Shown: piece by piece, positions 8,098 to 16,646 of the stretch
Layout: each line of letters starts with the position of its first letter
Numbering within the stretch: the first letter of the stretch is position 1
DNA from: a virus
Reading direction: 5' to 3' (one strand)
DNA length: 47,399 nt
IMG/VR virus record: IMGVR_UViG_3300045141_000011
Location: 1-47,399 of that record
Notes under the pieces: model-generated
The model's database searches: none
What the model saw: the letters and a program-made list of their open reading frames with translations, nothing else
Told to the model about the DNA's origin: nothing
Translations under genes and position numbers: made by a program

Positions 8098-8119
8098 CTA
8101 ACTCAGCACGGAGGCAATT

Positions 8120-8542
8120 ATGACAGTTACCTACGACCTGACTACGACCATAGGTCAGATGCGTCTGTTGCTTGGTGATCCTTCAGGCACAAGTTTCACA
8201 GATGAAGAATTGAATGCCTGCTATTCCATTACTTCAGCGCAGATGTCTGGCCCTTTAATGGTGGTGCCGCATGGCGCGCCCAGTGATGTTCTGTTCTACG
8301 CCACGGCGCAGGCTGTGGACGTGCTGGCAACTCGTGTGGCGAACAGCAAGGATGGCAAGTCGTACCAGCTTGGCGACTACAAGATTACAGGCAAGGATCA
8401 GGTAGAGGCGCTGCAGGCGCTGGCGCAACGGTTCAGGGATGCTGTGGATAACATGCCAGCGTGGGGAATCGTTGAAGAGAACCTTACAGACTTCAATCAA
8501 CTGACTATCATTCGCAACTGGGTATTGCGGACGGAGGTCTAA
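8120..8542 (+). CDS. Head-tail connector (adaptor)
   Basis: A 140-residue, mostly helical protein directly after the capsid gene, in the slot of the adaptor that binds the portal ring (gp6/gp15-like). MRLLLGDPSGTSFTDEEL near 14-31 and the helical LGDYKITGKDQVEALQALAQRFRDAVDN region near 84-111 (read in parts) are typical of this group. The gene has CGGAGG 7 nt before ATG and its stop precedes the next start by one base. The assignment rests on position and sequence pattern. Confidence 0.8.
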   Translation: MTVTYDLTTTIGQMRLLLGDPSGTSFTDEELNACYSITSAQMSGPLMVVPHGAPSDVLFYATAQAVDVLATRVANSKDGKSYQLGDYKITGKDQVEALQALAQRFRDAVDNMPAWGIVEENLTDFNQLTIIRNWVLRTEV

Positions 8543-8543
8543 C

Positions 8544-8882
8544 TTGATAACTCTTGAACAGGCTGGTATTGTGATTCTGGCTGTTACTTCAACGATCAAA
8601 ATGTTCTGGGATCGCAAGACGTTGCAGCATATCAGTAAAGTTGGCGACGACACGCATTCGCTTTCTAATTCAGCAATGGGAGTTGTGCTTAAGAACAACG
8701 CGATAAAGAGCCAGAAGATTTACGTGCTGACCAAAAGAATTTCAGAATTGTCAAAAGAAGCTTCAGATCTTGCCGCTGTAGAAATTGCGCAAGCTGAGTG
8801 GATAGCGGCAGAACGTTCTTCCGGCAAGCATGAAGGACAGCAGGAGTTTGTTGATTCTGGAAGCGCAGGACTACAATCATGA
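8544..8882 (+). CDS. Small hypothetical protein with N-terminal hydrophobic helix
   Basis: A TTG start directly follows the connector stop, with GGAGG 10 nt upstream. The 112-residue product has a moderately hydrophobic N-terminus (GIVILAVTSTIKMFW) and then a charged helical body with KRISELSKEASDLAAVEIAQ. Its last codons overlap the next gene by the ATGA type. It sits within the neck genes but has no pattern I recognise, so it may be a small membrane protein or a minor structural part. Confidence 0.6.
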   Translation: MITLEQAGIVILAVTSTIKMFWDRKTLQHISKVGDDTHSLSNSAMGVVLKNNAIKSQKIYVLTKRISELSKEASDLAAVEIAQAEWIAAERSSGKHEGQQEFVDSGSAGLQS

Positions 8883-9229
8883 CAGAAGCATTTGATCTTG
8901 AATTGAACAAGACGGCAGATGTTTTAATGCGGCCCAGCGGCGGCGATACTTATGGCGCGCAGAGTAACAATCTTGTCAAGGTTGGAACGGCTGTACCGTG
9001 CCGTGTTTCGCTGGGCAAGGGCAGGCCGCATGAAGCTAAGACTCCATTGAAGTCTGCCAAGAACTATCGTGAAGTGTTCATGCGTCCTTTTGTGGACGCG
9101 AATGGCAACGCACTTTCTCACAAGAACTGGTTGCAGATAGAAGGACTGTTCTACGATATTTTGCAGGTAGACGATCCAGGCGGTCTTGGTCATCATCTGG
9201 AAGTGTGGTGCGAACTTATTCTTACGTAG
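8879..9229 (+). CDS. Head completion / head-tail joining protein
   Basis: A 116-residue beta-rich protein in the stopper or head-closure position, between the adaptor and the gp10-like gene. The segment NLVKVGTAVPCRVSLGKGRP and the later MRPFVDANGNALSHKNWLQIEGLFYDI (in parts) follow the pattern of small neck proteins that cap the connector and receive the tail. It starts within the end of the preceding gene (ATGA overlap). Function is inferred mainly from order. Confidence 0.68.
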   Translation: MTEAFDLELNKTADVLMRPSGGDTYGAQSNNLVKVGTAVPCRVSLGKGRPHEAKTPLKSAKNYREVFMRPFVDANGNALSHKNWLQIEGLFYDILQVDDPGGLGHHLEVWCELILT

Positions 9230-9238
9230 GAGGAAGCT

Positions 9239-9589
9239 GTGGCAATACGGAAAACACAAGTAAAATTGAACCTGCGCACAGCTGAAGCCAAGGAAGAGGT
9301 TCGTACAGCTACCTTCGCAGCCGTGCAGGAAACCTTTGAAATTGATATAAAGGCGGCAGCTAAAGAAGGAAGCCCAGTTTTGACTGGTACGAATAAGCGC
9401 AGCATTGACACTGAAGTGACACAGATTCCAAGTGGCGTGCAGGCTAAGTTGTTCACGCAGTCTGGATACGGTGGATATCTTGAAATAGGCACGCGCAACA
9501 TGTCAGCCAGACCGTACCTGCAGCCTGCTTTTGATGAAGGTGTTTCCAACATAGCAGAAAAGGTAAAGGAGAACTTAAATGGCAGTTGA
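9239..9589 (+). CDS. HK97 gp10-like neck/tail completion protein
   Basis: A GTG start with AGGAGG upstream. The 116-residue product contains AAAKEGSPVLTGTNKRSID near 38-56 and GGYLEIGTRNMSARPYLQPAF near 78-97 (in parts), the hallmark of HK97 gp10-like proteins: a TGxLRxS-like turn and a Y-x-x-EfGT-x-x-x-x-xRPF-like end. These act at the head-tail interface. The 3' end overlaps the following tail-terminator-like gene by 11 bases in another frame. Confidence 0.85.
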   Translation: MAIRKTQVKLNLRTAEAKEEVRTATFAAVQETFEIDIKAAAKEGSPVLTGTNKRSIDTEVTQIPSGVQAKLFTQSGYGGYLEIGTRNMSARPYLQPAFDEGVSNIAEKVKENLNGS

Positions 9590-10004
9590 TACCAGCCTGC
9601 TTCTGCGAACTTGGTTGCTTACTCTGCAGCCTGTTACGACTTTGATTGGCAACGGAAATATAAACGGTGGAATATACTGCGGCGATCTACCAGAAAGTTT
9701 CCAGCCTATCAATGGTCCGTGCGTGCAGATCATGCATTCTGGAGGTTCTGCTCATCCAGAAATAAAACTGTTAGCAGATGATAAGAAAATGATTCGGGTG
9801 TGGGCCGGAGCGAATGAGTATCTGAAAGCGCACCAGCTATACAGTTGCGTTTACGATGGCATCCACACGGCCACAAACTTAGATTTCGGCGCAAACGTAG
9901 GATACATGATGCGCTGTTTGGAAGTCATTGCAGGGCAGGACGTTACAGATCCGGATACGGGCTGGGCGACTGTAGTGGCGTTCTACAACTTGATGGCAAG
10001 ATAA
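9579..10004 (+). CDS. Probable tail terminator protein
   Basis: A 141-residue protein in the tail terminator slot, after the gp10-like gene and before the tail tube gene. The pattern of an N-terminal helix (DTSLLLRTWLLTLQPVTTLIG), short strands, and a C-terminal strand-helix end resembles the DUF3168-type tail terminators that form the ring closing the tail tube. It contains few charged stretches and no membrane helix. ATG overlaps the upstream gene and AAAGGAG precedes it. Confidence 0.7.
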   Translation: MAVDTSLLLRTWLLTLQPVTTLIGNGNINGGIYCGDLPESFQPINGPCVQIMHSGGSAHPEIKLLADDKKMIRVWAGANEYLKAHQLYSCVYDGIHTATNLDFGANVGYMMRCLEVIAGQDVTDPDTGWATVVAFYNLMAR

Positions 10005-10021
10005 ACTAGGAGGAAAGCACT

Positions 10022-10621
10022 ATGAGTAACTTTCCGGCAGGCACTGCCGCAAACGTGCTGGTCGGCCCAGCCAGAATTCTGGTTGCGCCTAAAGGCACAG
10101 CACTACCCACGCTGGATGGGACACAGAACCCTGTGGTCTGGCCAGCTGCGTGGAAGGAGGTAGGTTATACAGAAGCTGGAACTGAACTCGCCTATTCTCC
10201 TACCATCAAAGATATCAAGGTTGACGAGGAGATGGCTCCTGTTCAGAAAGTCCTTGATGAAGAAAAGGCCATGCTGTCAGCTTCACTGGCCGAAACAACC
10301 TTGCAGAATCTGAACTTCGCAGTGACTGCGAGCATTCTTACACTTTCACCTGCGGATGCGACTCATGCCCAGCTGGCGCGCCTGGATGTCGGCAGTGGCA
10401 CCATCACTGAAGTCATGGTAGGCTTTGAGGGAATCAGTCCAGCTGGCCTGCAGCGCATCATGGTGGGTTACAGGGCCATCGGTCAGGCCAATATGAAGAT
10501 GGGCTTCAAGCGTACTGATAAGACAGTGTTCCCAGTTGAATGGGGACTGCTGGCTGACAGCACCAAGCCTGTAGGCAAGCGTCTGTACGCAATGGTTGAC
10601 TTCCTGGCACCACATCTGTAG
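10022..10621 (+). CDS. Major tail (tube) protein
   Basis: A 199-residue beta-rich protein before the tail chaperones and tape measure, the usual place of the tail tube subunit. It opens with a Gly/Ala-rich strand (AANVLVGPARILVAPKG), has a central loop, and ends with KRLYAMVDFLAPHL, consistent with the tube fold in which hexamer rings stack to build the non-contractile tail. AGGAGG precedes ATG. A hairpin follows the stop at 10644-10667. Confidence 0.85.
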   Translation: MSNFPAGTAANVLVGPARILVAPKGTALPTLDGTQNPVVWPAAWKEVGYTEAGTELAYSPTIKDIKVDEEMAPVQKVLDEEKAMLSASLAETTLQNLNFAVTASILTLSPADATHAQLARLDVGSGTITEVMVGFEGISPAGLQRIMVGYRAIGQANMKMGFKRTDKTVFPVEWGLLADSTKPVGKRLYAMVDFLAPHL

Positions 10622-10643
10622 AAAGTGCTGCTGTACCTAACAG

Positions 10644-10667
10644 GCTGGGTCGTTAACGCGGCCCAGC
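10644..10667 (+). terminator. Hairpin after the tail tube gene
   Basis: A 9-bp stem (GCTGGGTCG pairing with CGGCCCAGC, one G-T pair) with a 6-nt loop lies between the tube gene and the first chaperone. It lacks a clean T run, so it may be a partial terminator that keeps tube expression higher than that of downstream tail genes. Confidence 0.55.
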
Positions 10668-10692
10668 TTCAACTAAGCCCCAAGGAGCTCAT

Positions 10693-11130
10693 ATGCCTGA
10701 AGTAAAGCGCAGTGAAGAAGATATACTTTCGCAGGCGCCGATCGTAGTCAAGTTCGGCGATGTTGAGTATAAGATCAAGCCTCTTCGCATGATCAAAGCT
10801 CGCGAATGGCGCGATAAATTAATCAAAGAAGTTCAAAGCATCGGAACATCGCTACAGCAAGATACGTCTACCAGCCCTGTATTCATTCAGGGTCTGGCCT
10901 TTGTGTTCTTACAGTTCCCGCAGAAAATGGCTGACTTGGTTTTCTCGTACGCGCCTAACCTGCCGCGCGAGAAGATTGAAAATGAAGGAACTGAAGAACA
11001 GCTGGCGCGTGCCTTTGGTCAGATCGTGCAAATTGCTTTCCCTTTTGTGGGGGAGCTGCAGGCAATGATGCAGACTTTGAGCATGTCAGCGAGCTTCCCA
11101 GCATTGGCGAAATCTACGAAACCGCAATGA
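10693..11130 (+). CDS. Tail assembly chaperone, upstream frame (gpG-like)
   Basis: The 145-residue product lies between tail tube and tape measure, the fixed place of the lambda G/T pair. The body KFGDVEYKIKPLRMIKAREWRDKL near 20-43 (in parts) is followed by helices. These chaperones coat the tape measure while the tube polymerises. Near codons 115-118 the gene holds overlapping slippery sequences at 11037-11046. A -1 shift there enters the open frame that continues into 11127-11354, giving a fusion of about 220 residues. AAGGAG precedes ATG. Confidence 0.85.
   Translation: MPEVKRSEEDILSQAPIVVKFGDVEYKIKPLRMIKAREWRDKLIKEVQSIGTSLQQDTSTSPVFIQGLAFVFLQFPQKMADLVFSYAPNLPREKIENEGTEEQLARAFGQIVQIAFPFVGELQAMMQTLSMSASFPALAKSTKPQ
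11037..11046 (+). promoter_or_regulatory. -1 programmed frameshift site (TTTCCCTTTT)
   Basis: In the zero frame these bases read T TTC CCT TTT. They hold two overlapping X-XXY-YYZ heptamers, TTTCCCT and CCCTTTT. The -1 frame is open from here through the next gene. A 5-bp inverted repeat (CTGCA 11056-11060, TGCAG 11069-11073) lies about 9 nt downstream as a possible stimulator. Confidence 0.65.
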
Positions 11131-11354
11131 CAGAATGGGGAGTGACCCCAGAGTACATCAACCGCTGGTGGACAGAAGAACTGCTTACTCTAATGTTTAT
11201 CAAGCGTACGAAGCGCATCAAGCGTATGAACAGCGCCACTGTAGTCAAAGAAGACTTCAATGGCAACCAGTACAAGAAGGTAACGGACACTGAACTGTTT
11301 CAAGCAGTAGGATTTCAACCTGAGGTCGTAAGATATGCCAGTCCAGCTAGGTGA
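11127..11354 (+). CDS. Tail assembly chaperone, frameshifted T-like part
   Basis: This frame lies -1 to the upstream chaperone and is open well before its ATG: upstream codons read SELPSIGEIYETA and run straight into MTEWGVTPEYINRWW. That indicates the region is normally made as the C-terminal extension of a frameshift product, not as a free protein, although ATG overlaps the upstream TGA and could be used. The extension (basic KRTKRIKRM stretch near residues 26-34) is the part that contacts the tape measure in lambda. Its end overlaps the tape measure start by 20 bases. Confidence 0.8.
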   Translation: MTEWGVTPEYINRWWTEELLTLMFIKRTKRIKRMNSATVVKEDFNGNQYKKVTDTELFQAVGFQPEVVRYASPAR

Positions 11355-14300
11355 TGCCGTTCTAACGTTCCTTGGCGATTCAACGCAACTTGAACTCGCT
11401 TTTGATAAGGTTGAAGCTTCTGCGGAAACGAAGCTTGGGCCTGCAGCCGCTGCCGCTGACGCTGTTGGAGACGCGCTGGAAGGCGCTGGCGTCAAAGGGC
11501 AGGCTGCAGCCCAGCAGATCAGTGGAGCATGGCAGCGCGTGGCGCAGGCCACCATTCAAAATCAGCAGGCCCAGAAGGCGCTGGCCGTTGCCATGGATGC
11601 GGTAAAGAAGTCAGGCGGCGAGGACGTGGTGGCCATGCTGGCGCTGGCGCAGGCCCAGCAAGCGGCAGCTAAGGCGGCCTTAGAATTAAAAGCAGCTCAG
11701 CAGGCAGTAGGCCCAGCCGCACAGGAAGGAATGGGTGAAGCACGCGGCGAAGTAATGCTGTTGAACAAGGAATTGCATCTTGGAGTTGACCGTCACCTTG
11801 CAGGTTGGATAAGCAAGCTTCCAGGTGTCGGCGCTGCCTTGAACGCGGCCTTCGGTGCCACGGCTGTACTGGTGCTGCTGACTTTGCTGGCAGAAGGCGT
11901 CAACAAGCTGCTTGAGTGGAGCGAACAAGCTGAGAAGATACGAGAGGCTTGGGCGCAGATTGATTCTGACTTTCGCGATACCAGCCTGCACATACAGGAT
12001 GAAATCAATAAGCAGGAAGAAGCTTTCATACGTCTAACCAAAGGTCCGATCGCGGCCATGGACTTTTCGATAGCGCACCTGCGCAGTACAGCCGAGGAAA
12101 CACTCAAGTCAGTTGCTACAGAGCTTGATGCTGTGGCCACGCAGCTAGACAGTGAGGGACACTGGTACCAGTTTGGACAGGGAGCTGCTGGCGCAGCCAA
12201 AGAAATAACTAAGTTCAAGACTGACTTGGTGATTGCCATGCACGCGGCAGCTGATGAGAATCCTGGCGATACTATGGCTGCGTATCGCAAAGGCGTAGAA
12301 CTGACACAGATAGAAGTCAACAAGCTGACACAAGATTTGAAAGACGCAAAGGAATGGAATGATGGCCTGGATAGGAGTTTTGAGGCTGGCGCTGAAGTAC
12401 AGGCCAACGCTTACAAGAACACTGACATCATACAGAAGCGTTTGACAGCCTTCCAGAACGCTTTGAACCAGTTCAATCTTGGTATTAAACTGGATGATGA
12501 CAGACAGAAGGCTGAAGCACAAGCTCGCGCCGACGCAGCGGCTCAGCACGTTCTAGATGTGGGCAGCGCCAGCATCAATGCGCAGAAATCTATTAATCTG
12601 GCAAGGCTTTCGCTAAACTCAGAGTTTGACAAGATACAATACGAACGCGGTAAGATTTCTTTTGAACAAATGATGGCTTCGCAAATTGATTTTGAAAACA
12701 ACAGTTACCTTGAAAACAAGCGAGCTATAGAAAACAGGCTGGCGCTGCTGAACGCTGACAAGGTAAAAAATGAAGCTGCCATAAAAACTGAGAATGGAGC
12801 GCTGCAGGTGCTAGAAGCCACGCATCAGCAGACTTTGTTTGCGCTTGACCAGGAAGGCTATGCGAAACGCGCCAGCATACAGGAACGCGGATTGACGCTG
12901 GCCATAGCGGCCACCAAGAACGGCACACAAGAACGCATTGATCTTGAAACTCAGCTGGCCTTGTTCCTACTGCAAACATGGGGAAGTGAAAGCGATGCTT
13001 ATCAGCAGCAGCTGGTGCGCGTGGCTGAAGCGCGCAAGGCATACCAGCAGGAACAGCTGAAGATAAACGAAGAAGATCGCAAGCAGACTCTGGCGCTGGC
13101 CTCTGACAAGAAGACTGCCAATGAGCAGTATTATCAGTATCTTGTCCAGACAGCTCGCATCAGCAACACTACTCTAAGGCAGCTGCAGAACCAAGAATAT
13201 GAAGCTGAGTACACGCGCAAAGTGCAGGCGCTCATTCAACAGCGCGATCAGCTAGGGCCGCAGGAAGTTCTGGCGCGTAAGCAGATCAATGACCAGATAG
13301 CTTTGCTTGATCAGCAGGCGCAGGAGCACAGGCAGTTCTTCATTCTGCAAACGAATGATGAAATACTGGACAGCTATAAGCAACTTGGCATCAAGAGCAG
13401 TGAAGAACAGCAGCGCGAAGCTGACTTGGCAAAAGAAGCCTATGACAAGATAAGAAATTCTGGCGTGGCTTCGTACCATGACATACTAGAAGCTAAGAAG
13501 AAGATGCTTGAACTGCAGCTGAGTGCTGCGCTGGCCACTGGAGACGAGGCAGCCATGCAGAAGTTCAGCAAAGATCTAAAGGCCACCACGGCGGCCCTTG
13601 ATCTGCTTGGTCTATCGTTGACGAAGGTGAATATTCTGTCAAACAAGTTTTTTGATAGCTGGCATAAGCAGGCTCCGAAGACACGTGATCTTATCAAGAA
13701 CATGGCTGAAGTTGGAAAGCAAGCTATTGAAGATCTTGCAAATGCAGAAGCCAGCGCCATACAGTCTTGGATACTTGGACAGGAAAGCCTTGGAACGGCA
13801 TTGCGCAAGGCCACGGCGCAGATTCTGGCAGAGTATGCCGCTAGGGCCGCCGTTGAAGCCATCTACTGGCTAGCCTATGGATTTGCCATGCTGGCATCGC
13901 AGCAGTACGACCGTGCCAGCGCAGCGTTCACGGCAGCGGCCATGCTTGGAACGTTTGCTGTGGTGGCTGGCGGCATAGCGGCAGCCATCAATCCAAAGAC
14001 GGCAGGCGCAACCGGATCGTCAGGTGGCCCAAGCGTTACCGATGGCAGTGCCACGGCTGGGCCTGCAGCGCCAAACCCAGTGCAGACAGTTAACGTGCAG
14101 TCGTTTGCACGCAGCGGCCTGATTTCTAGACCTACGCTGGCCGTGATAGGTGATAACATTCACGGCAGTTCTCAGACACGTGGCGAAGTGGCGGCCAGCT
14201 TGGACGATCCAGCTGCTATGAAGGCAATCGGTGATGCGTTGGCACCTCATTTGCAGCAAAGTGGAACGAACATTCATGTAGAAGTCAAGGGATTGATAAG

Positions 14301-14409
14301 CCCAGACAATCTTTCCAAGGTAGTAAACCAGATAAGCAAGAAGGTTGGAAAGGGTCAGGTCAATCTGGTTTCAAGCAATTCATTTCGTGTTACTAAGAGG
14401 TCTGTATGA
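11335..14409 (+). CDS. Tape measure protein
   Basis: At 1024 residues this is the longest protein and follows the chaperones, as tape measures do; it sets tail length and is ejected ahead of DNA. It is largely alpha-helical, with Ala/Gln-rich heptads through 80-130 and 390-720. Hydrophobic segments lie near 165-185 (AAFGATAVLVLLTLLAEG) and 855-880 (LGTFAVVAGGIAAAINP). The C-terminus (SFARSGLISRPTLAVIGD, then QTRGEVAASL) carries the motif seen where tape measures meet the tail tip. By the usual rule of about 1.5 angstrom per residue, the tail would be roughly 150 nm. The stop overlaps the next start. Confidence 0.93.
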   Translation: MPVQLGDAVLTFLGDSTQLELAFDKVEASAETKLGPAAAAADAVGDALEGAGVKGQAAAQQISGAWQRVAQATIQNQQAQKALAVAMDAVKKSGGEDVVAMLALAQAQQAAAKAALELKAAQQAVGPAAQEGMGEARGEVMLLNKELHLGVDRHLAGWISKLPGVGAALNAAFGATAVLVLLTLLAEGVNKLLEWSEQAEKIREAWAQIDSDFRDTSLHIQDEINKQEEAFIRLTKGPIAAMDFSIAHLRSTAEETLKSVATELDAVATQLDSEGHWYQFGQGAAGAAKEITKFKTDLVIAMHAAADENPGDTMAAYRKGVELTQIEVNKLTQDLKDAKEWNDGLDRSFEAGAEVQANAYKNTDIIQKRLTAFQNALNQFNLGIKLDDDRQKAEAQARADAAAQHVLDVGSASINAQKSINLARLSLNSEFDKIQYERGKISFEQMMASQIDFENNSYLENKRAIENRLALLNADKVKNEAAIKTENGALQVLEATHQQTLFALDQEGYAKRASIQERGLTLAIAATKNGTQERIDLETQLALFLLQTWGSESDAYQQQLVRVAEARKAYQQEQLKINEEDRKQTLALASDKKTANEQYYQYLVQTARISNTTLRQLQNQEYEAEYTRKVQALIQQRDQLGPQEVLARKQINDQIALLDQQAQEHRQFFILQTNDEILDSYKQLGIKSSEEQQREADLAKEAYDKIRNSGVASYHDILEAKKKMLELQLSAALATGDEAAMQKFSKDLKATTAALDLLGLSLTKVNILSNKFFDSWHKQAPKTRDLIKNMAEVGKQAIEDLANAEASAIQSWILGQESLGTALRKATAQILAEYAARAAVEAIYWLAYGFAMLASQQYDRASAAFTAAAMLGTFAVVAGGIAAAINPKTAGATGSSGGPSVTDGSATAGPAAPNPVQTVNVQSFARSGLISRPTLAVIGDNIHGSSQTRGEVAASLDDPAAMKAIGDALAPHLQQSGTNIHVEVKGLISPDNLSKVVNQISKKVGKGQVNLVSSNSFRVTKRSV

Positions 14410-15275
14410 TAGTGCCGCTGTTTACATTCGATGAAGGACTTCTAAACGGCAGTGATTTCAGTCAGGCCAGCTGGGTCAAGACTAATATCACATTGACCAT
14501 TAACGCTACCACAGCGCCCGATGGCACTGTCACAGCTGATAAGCTATTGGCCACGGCCAGCGTTGCTACGTCTGTGGCCCAGACAGTGAACGGTGCAGGC
14601 AAGGCATCGGGTAAGCAGTTTGTGATATTCGCAAAGCAGGGATCAGCGGCAACAGATGGAAATAAGTTCACGCTTCGCAATGTAACTACAGCTACGAACC
14701 TGCTGGACTGCACCGTCAATTTCGGTACTGGAGTTGTCACGATGGTGACTGGGCCTGCCGCGAACGTGACTATGTTCGCCTATCCGGGAGGAGGCGGAGG
14801 TTGGTGGCGCATTGTTCTTGATTCAACTGGACTGGCTTTGTCAGATGGAGATAACCTTCAGGTGTTCACAGGTTTTAATGGTGCCGTTGAAACTCTTAAT
14901 GAGTTCGTGTTCGTATGGTCAGGAAGCCTGCGCAGCGTGTTAGAACCTACGTACCCAGCCTTCCAAAAGCCTATGGCACCACAGCAGAACGTAGTCCGCC
15001 ACGATAGCATTACCAGCAGCGGCATCAAGCAGTCAGTGGTTGAACGAAGGGAAAAGTTCCTGCCTTTGAACTGGCCGTTTGTACCGCAAGCCGACATCGC
15101 TGAGTGGACGACGTTTATGAACTGGGCCTTGGATGGACAGGTGTTCACGTACTATCCAGATAGCACCGATCCAACCACACACACAGATTACAGCCTTGAA
15201 GATACAAACTGGCTGCCCAAGCGTGCGGCCTTTGGTCATGGAACGCACAGCATCAATATGAGGGTATGGGTATGA
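14406..15275 (+). CDS. Distal-tail-type protein with carbohydrate-binding-like N-terminus
   Basis: A 289-residue protein immediately after the tape measure (ATGA overlap). Residues about 15-170 form a beta-rich domain with alternating Ser/Thr/Val strands (SQASWVKTNITLTINATT, then DGDNLQVFTGFNG) that resembles carbohydrate-binding modules on tail proteins. Residues 190-289 hold LPLNWPFVPQADIAEWTTFMNW and end in SINMRVWV, like the ring-forming distal tail or minor tail proteins. It likely joins the tube to the tip. Assignment is by order and pattern. Confidence 0.7.
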   Translation: MIVPLFTFDEGLLNGSDFSQASWVKTNITLTINATTAPDGTVTADKLLATASVATSVAQTVNGAGKASGKQFVIFAKQGSAATDGNKFTLRNVTTATNLLDCTVNFGTGVVTMVTGPAANVTMFAYPGGGGGWWRIVLDSTGLALSDGDNLQVFTGFNGAVETLNEFVFVWSGSLRSVLEPTYPAFQKPMAPQQNVVRHDSITSSGIKQSVVERREKFLPLNWPFVPQADIAEWTTFMNWALDGQVFTYYPDSTDPTTHTDYSLEDTNWLPKRAAFGHGTHSINMRVWV

Positions 15276-16642
15276 TCGCAGCGACAACTAACTACACGAA
15301 CGCGCTGGCCGCCTATCGCAGCGGCCAGATACTTGTGATGGTGACAATCGCGGGATATACTCGCGTGTTCACGAACTACAAAAGCGGCATCGGCGGACAG
15401 TTTGACTGGATAGCTTCACTGGACACGCTGGCCACGCAGATCAACGACCTGGATGGTGGCGCCGATCAAAGCACTTTCTTCTTCAATGTTACTGACTTCA
15501 ATGGGCTGCTGACAGCTGACTTTCCAGGTTTCGTATTTGAAGGCAAGCAGATTGTCATACAGACAGGGCTGCCCGGACTGGCGCAGGCTGACTTCACAAC
15601 AGTGTTCACAGGTTACATTGATACTGTCGCCAATGATAACGGAAATAAAGAATATATTTTCAACTGCAGCGATGTCAGTGTTCGTCTGACACAGGTCATC
15701 TACCTGACTGGTGATAGTGGCCAGCCTACGGACAGTAATAATCCAAAGAACTTGCTGGGCCATCCTCTTGATATTCTACTTGACATTCTGAGTGTGAAGG
15801 TAGGCTTGGCCGCTGGCTTGATAGATACCACCAAGATACAGGCATACCGCGATGGGCCGTTCAGTGGCGCTACCTTCAGTTTCAGGTTGACGCAGTCTGT
15901 GGCCGCTGCTGACTTCATAAAACAGCAGCTGCTGAAGCCGATGGGCGGATATATGTGGGTCAACAGTCTTGGCCAGATTACTGTAAACTTCTTTACGCCA
16001 CTTGCAGCGCCTGTGGCCGTGGCAACGCTTGGCCCTGCCGCGTGGACAAGCATACCGCTGGCTGAGCAGGTTGATATGATCAACACGGTGCAGATTCAAT
16101 TTGATAAGGATGACAGCACCAGCAGCAGCAGCGGAAATTACATGGCGCAGGATACTGAAATTTACCAGCCCAGCGTTACGAAATATGGTCAGTACGGTGA
16201 GCAGGTAATACAGGCTGACGGACTGCGCAGTGGCTTCCAGGGATTCTTTTCTGCACGCCAGACAGCGCGCATGGTCTTCGGGCGCTATGGATTGAAGAAC
16301 ATCAAGTTTGATCAGAACGCTGCGGACAGCATTTGGAACACTATGCTGTTGGAACCTGGAGACATAGTTTCTGTCACACATCCAAACATACCGGACAGGG
16401 CAGCTGGCGTGGTGGGCATCACAAACAAGCTGTTTGAAATTCTAGACCGTAAGTTCAACTTCACAGAAGGTTTGATGACGTTCACAATGATTGATGCCAG
16501 CTTTTTATCTTTCATAGGCGCTTTCAAGATTGCTCCAGATGCCCAAGCTGACTACGCCAGCTTGGCTGACAACGTATACATGTATCTGTGCAATAATTCA
16601 GATCAGTACACAAACGGTGACCCGGGACACGTTCTAGGATAA
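15272..16642 (+). CDS. Baseplate/tail hub protein
   Basis: Start set at 15272, where AGGG lies 7 nt upstream and ATGA overlaps the previous stop; the ATG at 15266 is too close to that site. The product of 456 residues shows alternating strands in a hub-like layout (FDWIASLDTLATQINDLDGG near 43-62; later FTGYIDTVANDNGNKEYIFNC and ITVNFFTP). It contains a Ser-rich loop (DDSTSSSSGNYM) near 278-289. Proteins here usually form the trimeric hub under the tape measure. The domain match is by pattern only. Confidence 0.72.
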   Translation: MIAATTNYTNALAAYRSGQILVMVTIAGYTRVFTNYKSGIGGQFDWIASLDTLATQINDLDGGADQSTFFFNVTDFNGLLTADFPGFVFEGKQIVIQTGLPGLAQADFTTVFTGYIDTVANDNGNKEYIFNCSDVSVRLTQVIYLTGDSGQPTDSNNPKNLLGHPLDILLDILSVKVGLAAGLIDTTKIQAYRDGPFSGATFSFRLTQSVAAADFIKQQLLKPMGGYMWVNSLGQITVNFFTPLAAPVAVATLGPAAWTSIPLAEQVDMINTVQIQFDKDDSTSSSSGNYMAQDTEIYQPSVTKYGQYGEQVIQADGLRSGFQGFFSARQTARMVFGRYGLKNIKFDQNAADSIWNTMLLEPGDIVSVTHPNIPDRAAGVVGITNKLFEILDRKFNFTEGLMTFTMIDASFLSFIGAFKIAPDAQADYASLADNVYMYLCNNSDQYTNGDPGHVLG

Positions 16643-16646
16643 TTCT

